Shown: piece after piece, positions 29,048-38,788 of the stretch
Layout of the letters: every line of letters begins with the position of its first letter
How positions within the stretch are numbered: the stretch's first letter is position 1
Assembly: GCF_900106015.1 (NCBI RefSeq)
Contig: NZ_LT629797.1
Location: 3,348,001 to 3,412,000 of the forward strand
DNA length: 64,000 bases
Direction of reading: 5' to 3'
Origin: Pseudomonas sihuiensis
Lineage (GTDB): Bacteria; Pseudomonadota; Gammaproteobacteria; Pseudomonadales; Pseudomonadaceae
The notes under the pieces: generated by a model
The model's database searches: none
Seen by the model: only the letters and a program-made list of their open reading frames with translations
Told to the model about the DNA's origin: nothing
Position numbers and translations under genes: made by a program

Positions 29048-30073
29048 TCACAGCGCCGGCAACGACTCCATCGGCCAACGCGCCTGCACCTTGATCGCCA
29101 GATCCTCATGCTGCCCGGCCAGCAAGCGCTGGCAACCGGCGTAGGCGATCATCGCGCCGTTGTCGGTGCAGAAACGTGGCCGCGCGTAGAACACCTTGCC
29201 CTTCATTTCGCCCAGCATGCGCTCCAGGTGCTCACGCAATGCCTTGTTGGCACTCACGCCACCAGCGATGACCAGGCTGTTCAGCCCGCTCTGCTTCAGC
29301 GCGCGCTTGCACTTGATGGTCAGAGTCTCGACCACCGCCTGCTGGAAGGCCAGCGCGATGTCGCGACGGGCTTGGTCGAGGTCGTCACCGCTGTCGCGGC
29401 ATTGCTGCCAGGTATTGAGCGCAAAGGTCTTGAGGCCGCTGAAGCTGAAATCCAGCCCCGGGCGATCGGTCATCGGCCGCGGGAAGACGAAGCGCCCCGG
29501 CGTGCCCTGCTCGGCCAGCTTGGCGATTTCCGGGCCGCCCGGATAATTCAGCCCCATCAGCTTGGCGGTCTTGTCGAAGGCCTCACCGGCGGCATCGTCC
29601 AGCGACTCGCCCAGCAACTGGTACTGGCCGATGCCATCGACTCGTACCAACTGGGTGTGGCCGCCGGACACCAACAAGGCGACGAACGGAAAGGCTGGCG
29701 GCTGCTCTTCCAGCATCGGCGCCAGCAAATGACCTTCCATATGGTGCACGCCGATGGCCGGCACGCCCCAGGCAAAGGCCAGCGCCTGCGCGCAGGAGGC
29801 ACCGACCAGCAGCGCGCCGACCAGGCCGGGCCCCGCCGTGTAGGCCAGAGCGTCGATGTCGCTGGCCTGCTTGCCCGCTTCGTCCAGCACCTGGCGGATC
29901 AGCGGCAGCATGCGCTTGACGTGATCGCGCGAGGCCAACTCCGGCACGACGCCGCCGTAGACGCGATGCAGGTCGATCTGGCTGAACAGGGCGTCGGCCA
30001 GCAGGCCGCGCTCACTGTCATAGAGCGCGACGCCGGTTTCATCGCAGGAGGTTTCCAATCCCAGTACGAGCAT
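29048..30073 (-). CDS. tsaD: tRNA N6-adenosine threonylcarbamoyltransferase TsaD
   Basis: 341 residues from ATG 30073 ([14 protein letters not shown]). Catalytic subunit of the TsaBDE complex that installs t6A37 on ANN-decoding tRNAs. Metal-binding HHMEGH and ASKH-fold motifs (GSS-like [21 protein letters not shown]) are intact. A longer in-frame start at 30106 lies in the shared upstream region. Divergent from rpsU, as in most gamma-proteobacteria. Confidence 0.95.
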   Translation of the reverse strand: MLVLGLETSCDETGVALYDSERGLLADALFSQIDLHRVYGGVVPELASRDHVKRMLPLIRQVLDEAGKQASDIDALAYTAGPGLVGALLVGASCAQALAFAWGVPAIGVHHMEGHLLAPMLEEQPPAFPFVALLVSGGHTQLVRVDGIGQYQLLGESLDDAAGEAFDKTAKLMGLNYPGGPEIAKLAEQGTPGRFVFPRPMTDRPGLDFSFSGLKTFALNTWQQCRDSGDDLDQARRDIALAFQQAVVETLTIKCKRALKQSGLNSLVIAGGVSANKALREHLERMLGEMKGKVFYARPRFCTDNGAMIAYAGCQRLLAGQHEDLAIKVQARWPMESLPAL

Positions 30074-30164
30074 GGAGCTTGAGCCTTGATTTGCCGCGTG
30101 GAACAAAGGCGCGCATGATAAGCGCCGCCCGGCGGAGCGGCCAGCGCTTTTCGATCAGAGGCCT

Positions 30165-30193
30165 TTGCATTCCTCGGCTCGAGGGGGTAACAT
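30165..30193 (+). promoter_or_regulatory. Probable sigma-70 promoter of rpsU-dnaG-rpoD
   Basis: TTGCAT (30165-30170), a 17-bp spacer, TAACAT (30188-30193), giving a start near 30200, 77 bp before rpsU. This is where the macromolecular-synthesis operon promoter is expected. Confidence 0.55.
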
Positions 30194-30276
30194 CCGCAAC
30201 CCTTAAAAACCGACGCAACCCGAGCCATTTGCCGGGAGCGCGTTGAACACCGGTAATTAACGAAGGTACGACCTGG

Positions 30277-30492
30277 ATGCCAGCCGTCAAAGTTAAAGAG
30301 AACGAACCCTTCGACGTAGCCCTGCGTCGTTTCAAGCGCTCCTGCGAAAAAGCCGGCGTACTGGCTGAAGTACGTAGCCGCGAATTCTACGAAAAGCCGA
30401 CCGCTGAGCGTAAGCGCAAAGCCGCTGCCGCTGTTAAGCGTCACGCCAAGAAAGTGCAGCGCGAGCAGCGTCGCAGCGTTCGCCTGTACTAA
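30277..30492 (+). CDS. rpsU: 30S ribosomal protein S21
   Basis: 71 residues, full-length bS21 ([21 protein letters not shown]... ending RRSVRLY) with the basic C-terminus ([17 protein letters not shown] region). First gene of the rpsU-dnaG-rpoD operon. Two hairpins lie just after it and probably lower transcription into dnaG, as known for this operon in E. coli. Confidence 0.97.
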   Translation: MPAVKVKENEPFDVALRRFKRSCEKAGVLAEVRSREFYEKPTAERKRKAAAAVKRHAKKVQREQRRSVRLY

Positions 30493-30512
30493 TACCGTAC
30501 ACGCAACGCTCG

Positions 30513-30535
30513 AATGCCCGGCCTGGCCGGGCATT
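30513..30535 (+). terminator. Hairpin after rpsU (first)
   Basis: AATGCCCGGCC/GGCCGGGCATT, 11-bp perfect arms with a one-base loop, 20 bp after the rpsU stop. Only a weak T content follows, so it may be a processing or attenuating hairpin rather than a full terminator. Confidence 0.65.
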
Positions 30536-30546
30536 GCATTTGAAAG

Positions 30547-30590
30547 ACTCCGCCTCGCACCTTAGCGAGTGAGCGGAGTTTTTGCTTTTC
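30547..30590 (+). terminator. Rho-independent terminator between rpsU and dnaG
   Basis: ACTCCGC/GCGGAGT outer stem with an inner CTCGC/GCGAG stem, followed by TTTTTGCTTTTC. Lying 49 bp before dnaG, it probably sets the S21:primase ratio. Confidence 0.8.
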
Positions 30591-30638
30591 TACCCATCCG
30601 TTGTCCCGCGCTTGCGCCGGGCAGTATGCTGAGCGCCT

Positions 30639-32639
30639 ATGGCCGGCCTGATCCCGCAATCCTTCATCGATGACCTGCTCAACCGCACCGACATCGTCGA
30701 TGTGGTGAGTTCGCGCATCCAACTGAAGAAGACCGGCAAGAACTACAGCGCCTGCTGCCCGTTCCACAAGGAAAAGACCCCCTCCTTCACCGTCAGCCCG
30801 GACAAGCAGTTCTACTACTGCTTCGGCTGCGGCGCCGGTGGCAACGCCCTCGGCTTCGTCATGGATCACGATCAACTGGAATTCCCCCAGGCGATCGAGG
30901 AGCTGGCCAAACGCGCCGGCATGGACGTGCCGCGCGAAGAAAGCGGCCGCGGACACAAACCCAGACAGCCGGTCGACTCACCGCTCTACCCGCTGCTCAA
31001 TGCCGCCGCCGAGCACTATCGCCAGGCGCTGAAAAGCCATCCACAGCGCAAGTACGCGGTGGACTACCTCAAGGGCCGCGGCCTGACCGGCGAAATCGCC
31101 CGCGACTTCGGCATCGGCTTCGCCCCGCCCGGCTGGGACAACCTGCTCAAGCAACTGGGCGCTGACGCCCTGCAGCAGAAGGTCATGATCGACGCCGGCC
31201 TGCTGATCGAGAACGCCGAGAACGGCAGGCGCTACGACCGCTTCCGCGACCGCATCATGTTCCCTATCCGCGACAGCCGCGGCCGGGTGATCGCCTTCGG
31301 TGGCCGGGTGCTGGGTGACGACAAGCCCAAGTACCTGAACTCGCCGGAAACCCCGGTGTTCCACAAGGGCCAGGAGCTCTACGGCCTCTACGAGGCGCGC
31401 AAGCACAACCGCGATCTCGACGAGATCATGGTGGTCGAAGGCTACATGGACGTCATCGCCCTGGCCCAGCAGGGCCTGCGCAATGCCGTGGCGACCCTGG
31501 GCACGGCCACCAGCGAAGAGCACCTCAAGCGCCTGTTCCGCATCGTGCCCAGCGTGCTGTTCTGCTTCGACGGCGACGCTGCCGGGCGCAACGCCGCCTG
31601 GCGCGCCCTGGAGTCCACCCTGTCGAGCCTGCAGGACGGTCGCCGCGCACGCTTTCTGTTCCTGCCCGAAGGCGAAGACCCGGACACCCTGGTCCGCGCC
31701 GAGGGCACCGACGCCTTCCGCGCGCGCATCAACCAGCACGCGCAACCACTGGCCGACTACTTCTTCCAGCAGCTGTGCGAAGAAGCCGACCCGCGCTCAC
31801 TGGAAGGCAAGGCACACCTGGTGACCCTGGCCGCGCCGTTGATCGACAAGATCCCCGGCAACAACCTGCGCGCCTTGATGCGTCAGCGCCTGAGCGAGAT
31901 CACGGGCCTTTCCGGCGAAGCGCTGAGCCAGGTCGCCAGTGCCCCGCGCAGTCACGCGCCGAGCACCACCAGTCAGGCGCCCAGCGGCGATTACCCTGAT
32001 TACGGCGACATCCCCGACAGCGCCTACTACGACAACCTGCCGGACGTCGGCGGTTACGAGCAGCCCGCACCACCCCAGCAGCACTACGAGCGCAGCAACG
32101 AAGGCGGCAAGAGCAGCTGGAAAAAAGATGGCGGCGGCAAGTGGAGCAAGAAGGGCAAGGGCGATTTCGCACCACGTGCCCCGCGCACTGCCGTGAGCGT
32201 CGAATCACCGCACCTGATCGCACTGCGCACGTTGCTGCACCATCCGCACCTGGCGCAGAAGGTCGAAGATGTCAGCCATTTCGCCGACGAAGACGACACC
32301 TACGCTCAGCTTCTCGTGGCCTTGGTCGGTGCCCTGCAGAAAACGCCCAACCTGCGTTCGCTGCAACTGATCGCCCGCTGGCACGGCACCGAACAAGGTC
32401 GCCTGCTGCGGGCGCTGGCGGAGAAAGAATGGCTGATCCAGGGTGACAACCTTGAACAGCAGTTTTTCGACACCATTACTACACTTGCAAATAGCCAATC
32501 GCAGAGGCGGCGTGAAAAGGCGCTCCGCAGCATCATTCATAAAAGCCCCAGCGAGCTCACAGACGAGGAGAAGACATTGCTCAGAGAGCACTACAGCCTG
32601 ACCTCCTCACCGAGCAGCAAGTCCCCAACTGGCGCCTAA
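30639..32639 (+). CDS. dnaG: DNA primase DnaG
   Basis: 666 residues. Makes RNA primers at the replication fork. The N-terminal zinc finger (CCPFHKEKTPSF...YYCFGCGAGG, about residues 40-66), RNA polymerase core, TOPRIM domain with VVEGYMDVIAL (about 265), and a C-terminal DnaB-binding domain are present. A Gly/Ser/Lys-rich low-complexity linker (about 425-515, e.g. GGKSSWKKDGGGKWSKKGKG) precedes the helicase-binding region and makes it longer than E. coli DnaG (581). Confidence 0.96.
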   Translation: MAGLIPQSFIDDLLNRTDIVDVVSSRIQLKKTGKNYSACCPFHKEKTPSFTVSPDKQFYYCFGCGAGGNALGFVMDHDQLEFPQAIEELAKRAGMDVPREESGRGHKPRQPVDSPLYPLLNAAAEHYRQALKSHPQRKYAVDYLKGRGLTGEIARDFGIGFAPPGWDNLLKQLGADALQQKVMIDAGLLIENAENGRRYDRFRDRIMFPIRDSRGRVIAFGGRVLGDDKPKYLNSPETPVFHKGQELYGLYEARKHNRDLDEIMVVEGYMDVIALAQQGLRNAVATLGTATSEEHLKRLFRIVPSVLFCFDGDAAGRNAAWRALESTLSSLQDGRRARFLFLPEGEDPDTLVRAEGTDAFRARINQHAQPLADYFFQQLCEEADPRSLEGKAHLVTLAAPLIDKIPGNNLRALMRQRLSEITGLSGEALSQVASAPRSHAPSTTSQAPSGDYPDYGDIPDSAYYDNLPDVGGYEQPAPPQQHYERSNEGGKSSWKKDGGGKWSKKGKGDFAPRAPRTAVSVESPHLIALRTLLHHPHLAQKVEDVSHFADEDDTYAQLLVALVGALQKTPNLRSLQLIARWHGTEQGRLLRALAEKEWLIQGDNLEQQFFDTITTLANSQSQRRREKALRSIIHKSPSELTDEEKTLLREHYSLTSSPSSKSPTGA

Positions 32640-32647
32640 AGCCAAAA

Positions 32648-32675
32648 CCGAGGTATAATCCTCGGCTTGTTTTCA
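32648..32675 (+). promoter_or_regulatory. Palindrome enclosing a -10 box between dnaG and rpoD (promoter and/or terminator)
   Basis: CCGAGG-TATAAT-CCTCGG is a perfect 6-bp-arm palindrome whose loop is a consensus -10 box (32654-32659); CTTGTTTTC follows. A weak -35 (CTGGCG, 32630-32635, 18-bp spacer) lies at the dnaG 3' end. It can be read both as an internal rpoD promoter and as a weak dnaG terminator. Confidence 0.5.
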
Positions 32676-32706
32676 GCCCGCCAAGACCTTCAGTGGATAG
32701 GGTGTT

Positions 32707-34554
32707 ATGTCCGTAAAAGCGCAGCAGCAATCTCGTATCAAAGAGTTGATCACCCTGGGTCGTGAGCAGAAGTATCTGACTTACGCAGAGGTCAACGACC
32801 ACTTGCCTGAGGACATTTCAGATCCTGAGCAGGTGGAAGACATCATCCGCATGATCAATGACATGGGGATCCCGGTACACGAGAGTGCTCCGGATGCAGA
32901 CGCCCTGATGCTGGCCGATGCCGACACCGACGAGGCTGCAGCCGAAGAAGCCGCTGCCGCCCTCGCCGCTGTCGAGACCGATATCGGCCGCACCACTGAC
33001 CCGGTGCGCATGTACATGCGCGAAATGGGCACCGTGGAACTGCTGACCCGCGAAGGCGAGATCGAAATCGCCAAACGCATCGAGGAAGGCATCCGCGAAG
33101 TCATGAGCGCCATCGCTCACTTCCCCGGCACCGTCGACGGCATCCTCGCCGAGTACACCCGCGTCACCACCGAAGGCGGCCGTCTGGCCGAAGTCCTCAG
33201 TGGCTACATCGACCCGGATGACGGCAGCGTGCCTGACGAAGCCGCCGCCCCCGTTCCCGTCAAGGAAGGCGCCGCCGCTGAAGAAAGCGACGACGAAGAA
33301 GAAGACGAGAGCGGCGACGACGAGGAAGAAGAAGGCGATGGCGGCCCGGACCCGGAAGAAGCGGCTCGCCGTTTCACCGCCGTGGCCGAGCAGCAGGACA
33401 AAGTCCTCAAGGCGCTGAAGAAGCATGGTCGTGGCAGCAAGCAGGCCACCGAAGAGCTGGCCACCCTGGCCGAGCTGTTCATGCCGATCAAGCTGGTGCC
33501 CAAGCAGTACGACGCCCTGGTCACCCAGGTGCGCGACGCCCTCGACCGTCTGCGTGCGCAAGAACGCGCCATCATGCAGCTGTGCGTACGTGATGCGCGC
33601 ATGCCGCGTGCCGACTTCCTGCGCCTGTTCCCGGGCAACGAAATCGACATGGATTGGGCCGCCGACCTGGCCAAGGGCAAGGCCAAGTACGCCGAAGCCC
33701 TGGGCAACCTGCAGGGTGACATCCAGCGCTGCCAGCAGAAGCTGGCCGACCTGGAAGCCGAGTGCAGCCTGAGCCTGGCCGAGATCAAGGACATCAACCG
33801 GCGCATGTCCATCGGTGAAGCGAAAGCTCGCCGCGCCAAGAAGGAAATGGTCGAGGCCAACCTGCGTCTGGTCATCTCCATCGCCAAGAAGTACACCAAC
33901 CGCGGCCTGCAGTTCCTCGACCTGATCCAGGAAGGCAACATCGGCCTGATGAAGGCGGTGGACAAGTTCGAATACCGTCGCGGCTACAAGTTCTCGACCT
34001 ACGCCACCTGGTGGATTCGCCAGGCGATCACCCGTTCGATCGCCGACCAGGCGCGCACCATCCGTATTCCGGTGCACATGATCGAGACCATCAACAAGCT
34101 CAACCGCATCTCCCGTCAGATGCTTCAGGAAATGGGTCGCGAGCCCACTCCGGAAGAGCTGGGTGAACGCATGGAAATGCCCGAGGACAAGATCCGCAAG
34201 GTATTGAAGATCGCCAAAGAGCCGATCTCCATGGAAACCCCGATTGGCGACGACGAAGACTCGCATCTGGGCGACTTCATCGAGGACAGCACCATGCAGT
34301 CCCCGATCGACGTAGCCACGGTCGAAAGCCTCAAGGAAGCCACTCGCGAAGTGCTGGCCGGCCTCACTGCCCGTGAAGCCAAGGTCCTGCGCATGCGCTT
34401 CGGTATCGACATGAACACCGACCACACCCTCGAGGAAGTGGGCAAGCAGTTCGATGTCACCCGTGAGCGTATCCGTCAGATCGAAGCCAAGGCGCTGCGC
34501 AAGCTGCGCCACCCGACGCGAAGCGAGCATCTGCGCTCCTTCCTCGACGAGTGA
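32707..34554 (+). CDS. rpoD: RNA polymerase primary sigma factor RpoD (sigma-70)
   Basis: 615 residues. Region 1.1 (about 1-80), region 1.2 ([21 protein letters not shown]), an acidic non-conserved insert (about 180-220, Glu/Asp-rich), region 2 ([18 protein letters not shown]...[15 protein letters not shown], -10 recognition), region 3 and region 4 HTH ([23 protein letters not shown], -35 recognition). Directs housekeeping transcription. Last gene of rpsU-dnaG-rpoD. Confidence 0.98.
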   Translation: MSVKAQQQSRIKELITLGREQKYLTYAEVNDHLPEDISDPEQVEDIIRMINDMGIPVHESAPDADALMLADADTDEAAAEEAAAALAAVETDIGRTTDPVRMYMREMGTVELLTREGEIEIAKRIEEGIREVMSAIAHFPGTVDGILAEYTRVTTEGGRLAEVLSGYIDPDDGSVPDEAAAPVPVKEGAAAEESDDEEEDESGDDEEEEGDGGPDPEEAARRFTAVAEQQDKVLKALKKHGRGSKQATEELATLAELFMPIKLVPKQYDALVTQVRDALDRLRAQERAIMQLCVRDARMPRADFLRLFPGNEIDMDWAADLAKGKAKYAEALGNLQGDIQRCQQKLADLEAECSLSLAEIKDINRRMSIGEAKARRAKKEMVEANLRLVISIAKKYTNRGLQFLDLIQEGNIGLMKAVDKFEYRRGYKFSTYATWWIRQAITRSIADQARTIRIPVHMIETINKLNRISRQMLQEMGREPTPEELGERMEMPEDKIRKVLKIAKEPISMETPIGDDEDSHLGDFIEDSTMQSPIDVATVESLKEATREVLAGLTAREAKVLRMRFGIDMNTDHTLEEVGKQFDVTRERIRQIEAKALRKLRHPTRSEHLRSFLDE

Positions 34555-34560
34555 TACCAG

Positions 34561-34586
34561 AACCCCCGGCCCAAGCCGGGGGTTTT
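34561..34586 (+). terminator. Rho-independent terminator after rpoD
   Basis: AACCCCCGG/CCGGGGGTT stem, CCCAAG loop and TTTT, 6 bp after the rpoD stop. Confidence 0.88.
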
Positions 34587-34701
34587 GCTTTCTGGGCCGT
34601 GCGCCCGGCCAGCCAAAGGCAGCGCAGGCGCTGCAATCAAACTGCCATCCCGGCATGGCCGATCTACACTACGACGATACTGATCGCAAAACGAGGCCGT
34701 T

Positions 34702-37700
34702 ATGTCCCGCTTGCCGGCCATTGTGCTGTTGTGCCTGGCGTACTGGATGACCCCGGCCCTAGCCCTGACACTCAACGAGGACGAGCGCACCTGGCTGGTA
34801 GCCCACCCCGAACTACGCCTGGGTGTCGATGCATCCTGGCCACCTTTCGAATTTCGTGACGAACAGGGTAACTATCACGGCCTGACCGCCGCCTATGTAA
34901 GGCTGATCGAAGAGCGCCTTGACGTGGCGCTGCAGCCCGTCGAGCCCAGCACCTGGAGCGCGATACTGGAGCAGGCGCGCATGGGCCAGGTTGACCTGCT
35001 CCCCGGCGTGATGTCGACACCCGAACGCCAGGAATACCTGATCTTCACCCGCCCCTACCTGGACTTTCCCATCGTCATCCTCGCCCGCAACGGCGGGCCG
35101 CAGCCGAGAACGCTCAATGAGCTGTACGGTTTGAAGATTGCCGTGGTGGCTGACTACGCACCGCACGAGCTGCTGCGCCAGCAACACCCCGATCTCAACC
35201 TGCTGCCGCTGCGCAACGTCGCCGCCGCCCTGCAGGCGCTGGCGACCAACCAGGTCGATGCCATGGTCGGCGATCTTGCCTCCAGCGTCTGGAGCCTGCG
35301 CCAGCTCAAGCTCGACGGCGTCTATATCAGCGGCGAAACACCCTATCGCTATCAGTTGGCCATGGCCGCCCCGCGCAGCCAGAGCATGCTGGTCGGCATC
35401 CTCGACAAACTCTTCGCCGAGCTCAGCGCAGAAGAAATCGCCGCCTTGCAGGAACCCTGGGTCGGCAGCGTGCTGGACAAACGCAGCGTTTGGCACGAAA
35501 CCCTGCTCTACGGTCTGCCGGCCCTGCTTGGCCTGCTGGCGGTCATCGCCATCATCCTGCGCATCAACCGCCGCCTGAAACGCGAGATGCGCAACCGTGA
35601 AGCGCTGGAGCAGGAACTGCGTAACCGCGAGCAGCACTTTCGCGACATGGTCGAAAGCCTCTCGGCCATCACCTGGGAGACCGAGTCCAGCGGGCTCACC
35701 TACACCTACGTCTCACCCCATGCGGAAAAATTGCTGGGCTACCCCCTGCACGAATGGCTGGAGCCCGGCTTCTGGCAACGCCACCTGCACCCGGACGATC
35801 ACCAGCGCACCCTGCGCACCTGCCTGGAACAATGCTCGGCCGGCAACGACCACGCCCTGGAATACCGCCTGCTCGCCGCTGACGGGCGCACGGTGTGGGT
35901 GCGCGATATCGTCACCCTGCTGCAACGCGACGACCGCCAGGTAATTCGCGGCGTGATGGTCGACATCAGCGACGCCAAGCAGACCGAGCAGGCATTACGC
36001 CTGTCGGAGCAGAAGTTCGCCTCGGTGTTCCAACAATGCCCGGACATCCTGATCATTGCCCGGCGCGTCGACGGTGTACTGCTGGAGGCCAACACCGCCT
36101 TCACCGAACAGACCGGCATCAGCGTCGAGCAGGCCATCGGCAAGACCGCCACTGAACTCGATCTATGGGGCGTGCCCGGCATCGGCCCGAGCCTGCTGCT
36201 GCGCCTGCAGGACGAAAGCCTGCGCAACCTGGAAATGCTCTTCCGCCGCGCCGATGGCAGCCTGTTCACCGGTCTCATCTCGGCCAGTCAGTTCGTGCTC
36301 GACAACACCCCGGCACTGGTCGTGGTGGTGCGCGACATCAGCCAGCTCAAGAGCACCCAGCAGCAACTGCAGATATCCGAAGAGAAGTTCGCCAAGGCCT
36401 TCCACGCCTCGCCCGACGGCCTGCTGATCACCCGTCTGCGCGACGGCCTGCTGGTGGAGGCCAACGACGGTTTCAGCCGCATCACCGGCTACAGCCTCGA
36501 CGAGATTGCCGAACAAAGCACCCTCAGCCTGGGCATCTGGGCCGACCCGAAAGATCGTGAACACCTGGTGCAACGGATTCGCGAGCAAGGCAGCGTGCGC
36601 GACCTGATCGCCCCGGTGCGCACCAAGAGCGGCCAGCTGCGCCTCTGCGAACTTTCCGCGCAGCCGCTGCCCATTGGCGGCGACGAATGCCTGCTGACCA
36701 TCGCCCGCGACATCACCGAACGCCAGCAGATGCAGGAAGAACTGCAGCAGGCCGCCACCGTGTTCGAAAGCACCGCCGAAGGCGTGCTGATCACCGACCT
36801 CGAGCAGCGCATTACCGCAGTCAACCGCGCCTTTACCCAGATCACCGGTTACAGCGAGGCCGAAGCGCTCGGTCAGCGCCCCAGTCTGCTCTCCTCCGGC
36901 CAGCACGATAACGCCTTCTACACCGCCATGTGGCACAGCCTGGCGGCCAATGGTCACTGGCAGGGGGAAATCTGGAACCGACGCAAGAACGGCGAACTGT
37001 ACCCCGAGTGGCTGACCATCAGCGCCGTGCGCAACAGCGATAACCAGATCACCCACTTCGTCGGCGTGTTCGCCGACATCTCCAGCCTCAAGCATGCCCA
37101 GGCACGCCTCGATCATCAGGCCCACCACGACCCGCTGACCGGCCTGCCCAACCGCCTGCTGTTCGAGAACCGCCTGCGCAGCGCCCTGGATGGCTCACGC
37201 GCCGACGACAAGCTCGGCGCCGTGCTGTTTCTCGATCTCGACCGTTTCAAGCAGATCAACGACAGCCTCGGCCACCCGGTCGGCGACCAGTTGCTCAAGG
37301 CCATCGCCGCACGCCTGAAACTGCAGCTGCGCGATGTCGACACCGTGGCCCGTCTCGGCGGCGACGAATTCATCATCCTGCTGCCCGGCCTGCACCAGCC
37401 GGAGGACGCCGAGCAGGTCGCGCAGAAACTGCTCGAATGCTTTCGCGCGCCGTTCCAGCTCGACAACCACGAGTTCTTCATCAGCGCCAGCATCGGCATC
37501 AGCCTCTACCCCAAGGACGGCCTCGACGTCGCCACCCTGGTCAAGAACGCCGACGCGGCCATGTACCAATCCAAAGCCAAGGGTCGTAACCGCAGCGAGC
37601 TCTACACCCGTTCGCTGACCTTCCAGGTCAACGAACGCATGGCCATGGAACAGGAACTGCGCCGCGCCCTGGAGCGCAACGAGCTGTGCCTGTACTACCA

Positions 37701-38436
37701 GCCCAAGTACTGCCTGCGCAGCCAGAGCCTGGTCGGTGCCGAAGCGCTGGTACGCTGGCCGCACCCGGTGTTCGGCGACATCCCGCCGGATCGCTTCATC
37801 CCGGTGGCCGAAGAAAGCGGGCTGATCCTGCCGCTGGGCGACTGGGTGCTGGAAGAAGCCTGCCGCCAACTGCAGGACTGGCAGGAAAGCGGCCGCGACT
37901 TCGGCGCCCTCTCGGTCAACCTCGCCGGCGCCCAACTGCACCAGCCCAGCCTGCTGCCGCGCATCAGCGCACTGCTGCAACGCTACAACCTGGCGCCGGA
38001 GCTGCTGCAACTGGAGATCACCGAGAACTTCATCATGAACCAGTCCGGCGAAGCGCTGGACATCCTCCACCACCTCAAACAGCTCGGCGTGCAACTGGCC
38101 ATCGACGACTTCGGCACCGGCTACTCCTCGCTCAGCTACCTCAAGCGCCTGCCGCTGGACGTACTGAAGATCGACCAGTCCTTCGTCCGTGGCCTGCCGG
38201 ACGACCCGCACGACCTGGCGATCACCCGCGCCATCATCGCCCTGGGCAACAGCATGCAACTGACGGTGATCGCCGAAGGCGTGGAAACCAAAGCCCAGGA
38301 ACTCTGCCTGGCCGCCGAAGGCTGCCTGCAGATCCAGGGTTATGTGGTCAGCCGCCCGCTCTCGGCCGAGGCCTTCACCCGGAAATTTCTCCCGCCAGGT
38401 CAAGCGGTTGGCGCTGGCGAGAACGCGCCGGTATAA
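34702..38436 (+). CDS. rmcA: RmcA-like c-di-GMP enzyme: SBP_bac_3, TM, four PAS, GGDEF, EAL
   Basis: 1244 residues, matching PA0575/RmcA in length, order and position next to rpoD. A signal peptide (to about 22) leads into a periplasmic SBP-like domain (about 25-260). One transmembrane helix follows (about 270-292, LLYGLPALLGLLAVIAIILRI), then PAS domains at about 305-425, 430-550, 555-675 and 685-800. The GGDEF domain keeps RLGGDEF and an RxxD I-site (RDVD) five residues upstream. The EAL domain keeps EALVRW, ENF, IDDFGTGYSSLSYLK and AEGVET, so phosphodiesterase activity is expected. In P. aeruginosa RmcA lowers c-di-GMP under redox stress and affects biofilm maintenance. Confidence 0.9.
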   Translation: MSRLPAIVLLCLAYWMTPALALTLNEDERTWLVAHPELRLGVDASWPPFEFRDEQGNYHGLTAAYVRLIEERLDVALQPVEPSTWSAILEQARMGQVDLLPGVMSTPERQEYLIFTRPYLDFPIVILARNGGPQPRTLNELYGLKIAVVADYAPHELLRQQHPDLNLLPLRNVAAALQALATNQVDAMVGDLASSVWSLRQLKLDGVYISGETPYRYQLAMAAPRSQSMLVGILDKLFAELSAEEIAALQEPWVGSVLDKRSVWHETLLYGLPALLGLLAVIAIILRINRRLKREMRNREALEQELRNREQHFRDMVESLSAITWETESSGLTYTYVSPHAEKLLGYPLHEWLEPGFWQRHLHPDDHQRTLRTCLEQCSAGNDHALEYRLLAADGRTVWVRDIVTLLQRDDRQVIRGVMVDISDAKQTEQALRLSEQKFASVFQQCPDILIIARRVDGVLLEANTAFTEQTGISVEQAIGKTATELDLWGVPGIGPSLLLRLQDESLRNLEMLFRRADGSLFTGLISASQFVLDNTPALVVVVRDISQLKSTQQQLQISEEKFAKAFHASPDGLLITRLRDGLLVEANDGFSRITGYSLDEIAEQSTLSLGIWADPKDREHLVQRIREQGSVRDLIAPVRTKSGQLRLCELSAQPLPIGGDECLLTIARDITERQQMQEELQQAATVFESTAEGVLITDLEQRITAVNRAFTQITGYSEAEALGQRPSLLSSGQHDNAFYTAMWHSLAANGHWQGEIWNRRKNGELYPEWLTISAVRNSDNQITHFVGVFADISSLKHAQARLDHQAHHDPLTGLPNRLLFENRLRSALDGSRADDKLGAVLFLDLDRFKQINDSLGHPVGDQLLKAIAARLKLQLRDVDTVARLGGDEFIILLPGLHQPEDAEQVAQKLLECFRAPFQLDNHEFFISASIGISLYPKDGLDVATLVKNADAAMYQSKAKGRNRSELYTRSLTFQVNERMAMEQELRRALERNELCLYYQPKYCLRSQSLVGAEALVRWPHPVFGDIPPDRFIPVAEESGLILPLGDWVLEEACRQLQDWQESGRDFGALSVNLAGAQLHQPSLLPRISALLQRYNLAPELLQLEITENFIMNQSGEALDILHHLKQLGVQLAIDDFGTGYSSLSYLKRLPLDVLKIDQSFVRGLPDDPHDLAITRAIIALGNSMQLTVIAEGVETKAQELCLAAEGCLQIQGYVVSRPLSAEAFTRKFLPPGQAVGAGENAPV

Positions 38437-38437
38437 T
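38408..38437 (+). promoter_or_regulatory. Promoter of the CAU tRNA gene
   Basis: TTGGCG (38408-38413), 18-bp spacer, TATAAT (38432-38437), 15 bp before the tRNA. The -10 box overlaps the TAA stop of rmcA. Confidence 0.65.
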
Positions 38438-38452
38438 CCGCCGGCCTTCTGG

Positions 38453-38529
38453 GGGCCTATAGCTCAGTTGGTTAGAGCAGAGGACTCATAATCCTTTGGT
38501 CCACGGTTCGAGTCCGTGTGGGCCCACCA
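38453..38529 (+). tRNA. tRNA with CAU anticodon, probably tRNA-Ile2
   Basis: Complete 77-base cloverleaf: GGGCCTA/TGGGCCC acceptor stem, D arm GCTC/GAGC, anticodon stem GAGGA/TCCTT with loop CTCATAA (anticodon CAT), T arm CACGG-TTCGAGT-CCGTG, and encoded CCA. CAT can mean elongator Met, initiator or Ile2 with lysidine. Initiator is excluded by the paired first acceptor base. The pairs C4-G69 and C5-G68 are those used by E. coli TilS to pick Ile2, so Ile2 is favoured. A variable gene region begins right after it. Confidence 0.9.
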
Positions 38530-38534
38530 CCTTC

Positions 38535-38566
38535 AAAGCCGCGCACTGCGCGGCTTTCGTGTTTTT
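38535..38566 (+). terminator. Terminator of the CAU tRNA
   Basis: AAAGCCGCGCA/TGCGCGGCTTT stem with a one-base loop followed by CGTGTTTTTG, 5 bp after the tRNA CCA. Confidence 0.82.
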
Positions 38567-38643
38567 GCACATCTCGTATGTAATGCGCCTATAGCCACCC
38601 AGCCCCCCGGAAAAGCTACGCAGCTATTGCCCACAAGCCAAAC

Positions 38644-38787
38644 TGTAGCCCAAGAGCCACAAAAAACGATTACCAAGCGAATTTTGTAGCCCAAAAGACA
38701 CAAAAATGAATCAGACTGCTTGTATAGCTGTAGCCCACGAGCTACATTTTTCCGCATTACATGTATTTATGATGCCCAGGGGCTACA
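38644..38787 (+). promoter_or_regulatory. Array of four operator-like sites upstream of hipBA
   Basis: Four 18-bp sites on the pattern TGTAGCCCANNAGCYACA lie at 38644-38661, 38685-38702, 38729-38746 and 38770-38787. The third is a perfect palindrome (TGTAGC...GCTACA). Spacing is 41, 44 and 41 bp, close to four helical turns, so all sites face one side of the DNA. The fourth overlaps the hipB ribosome site (AGGGG). A weaker fifth match (TATTGCCCACAAGCCAAA) lies at 38625-38642. The likely ligand is HipB, by analogy with the four-operator hipBA promoter of E. coli. No other gene-like content is seen in 38567-38788. Confidence 0.75.
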
Positions 38788-38788
38788 A

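Noticed and set aside
32818..34656. 612-codon minus-strand open frame opposite rpoD
   Set aside because: Shadow of rpoD produced by codon bias; no start signal or domain.
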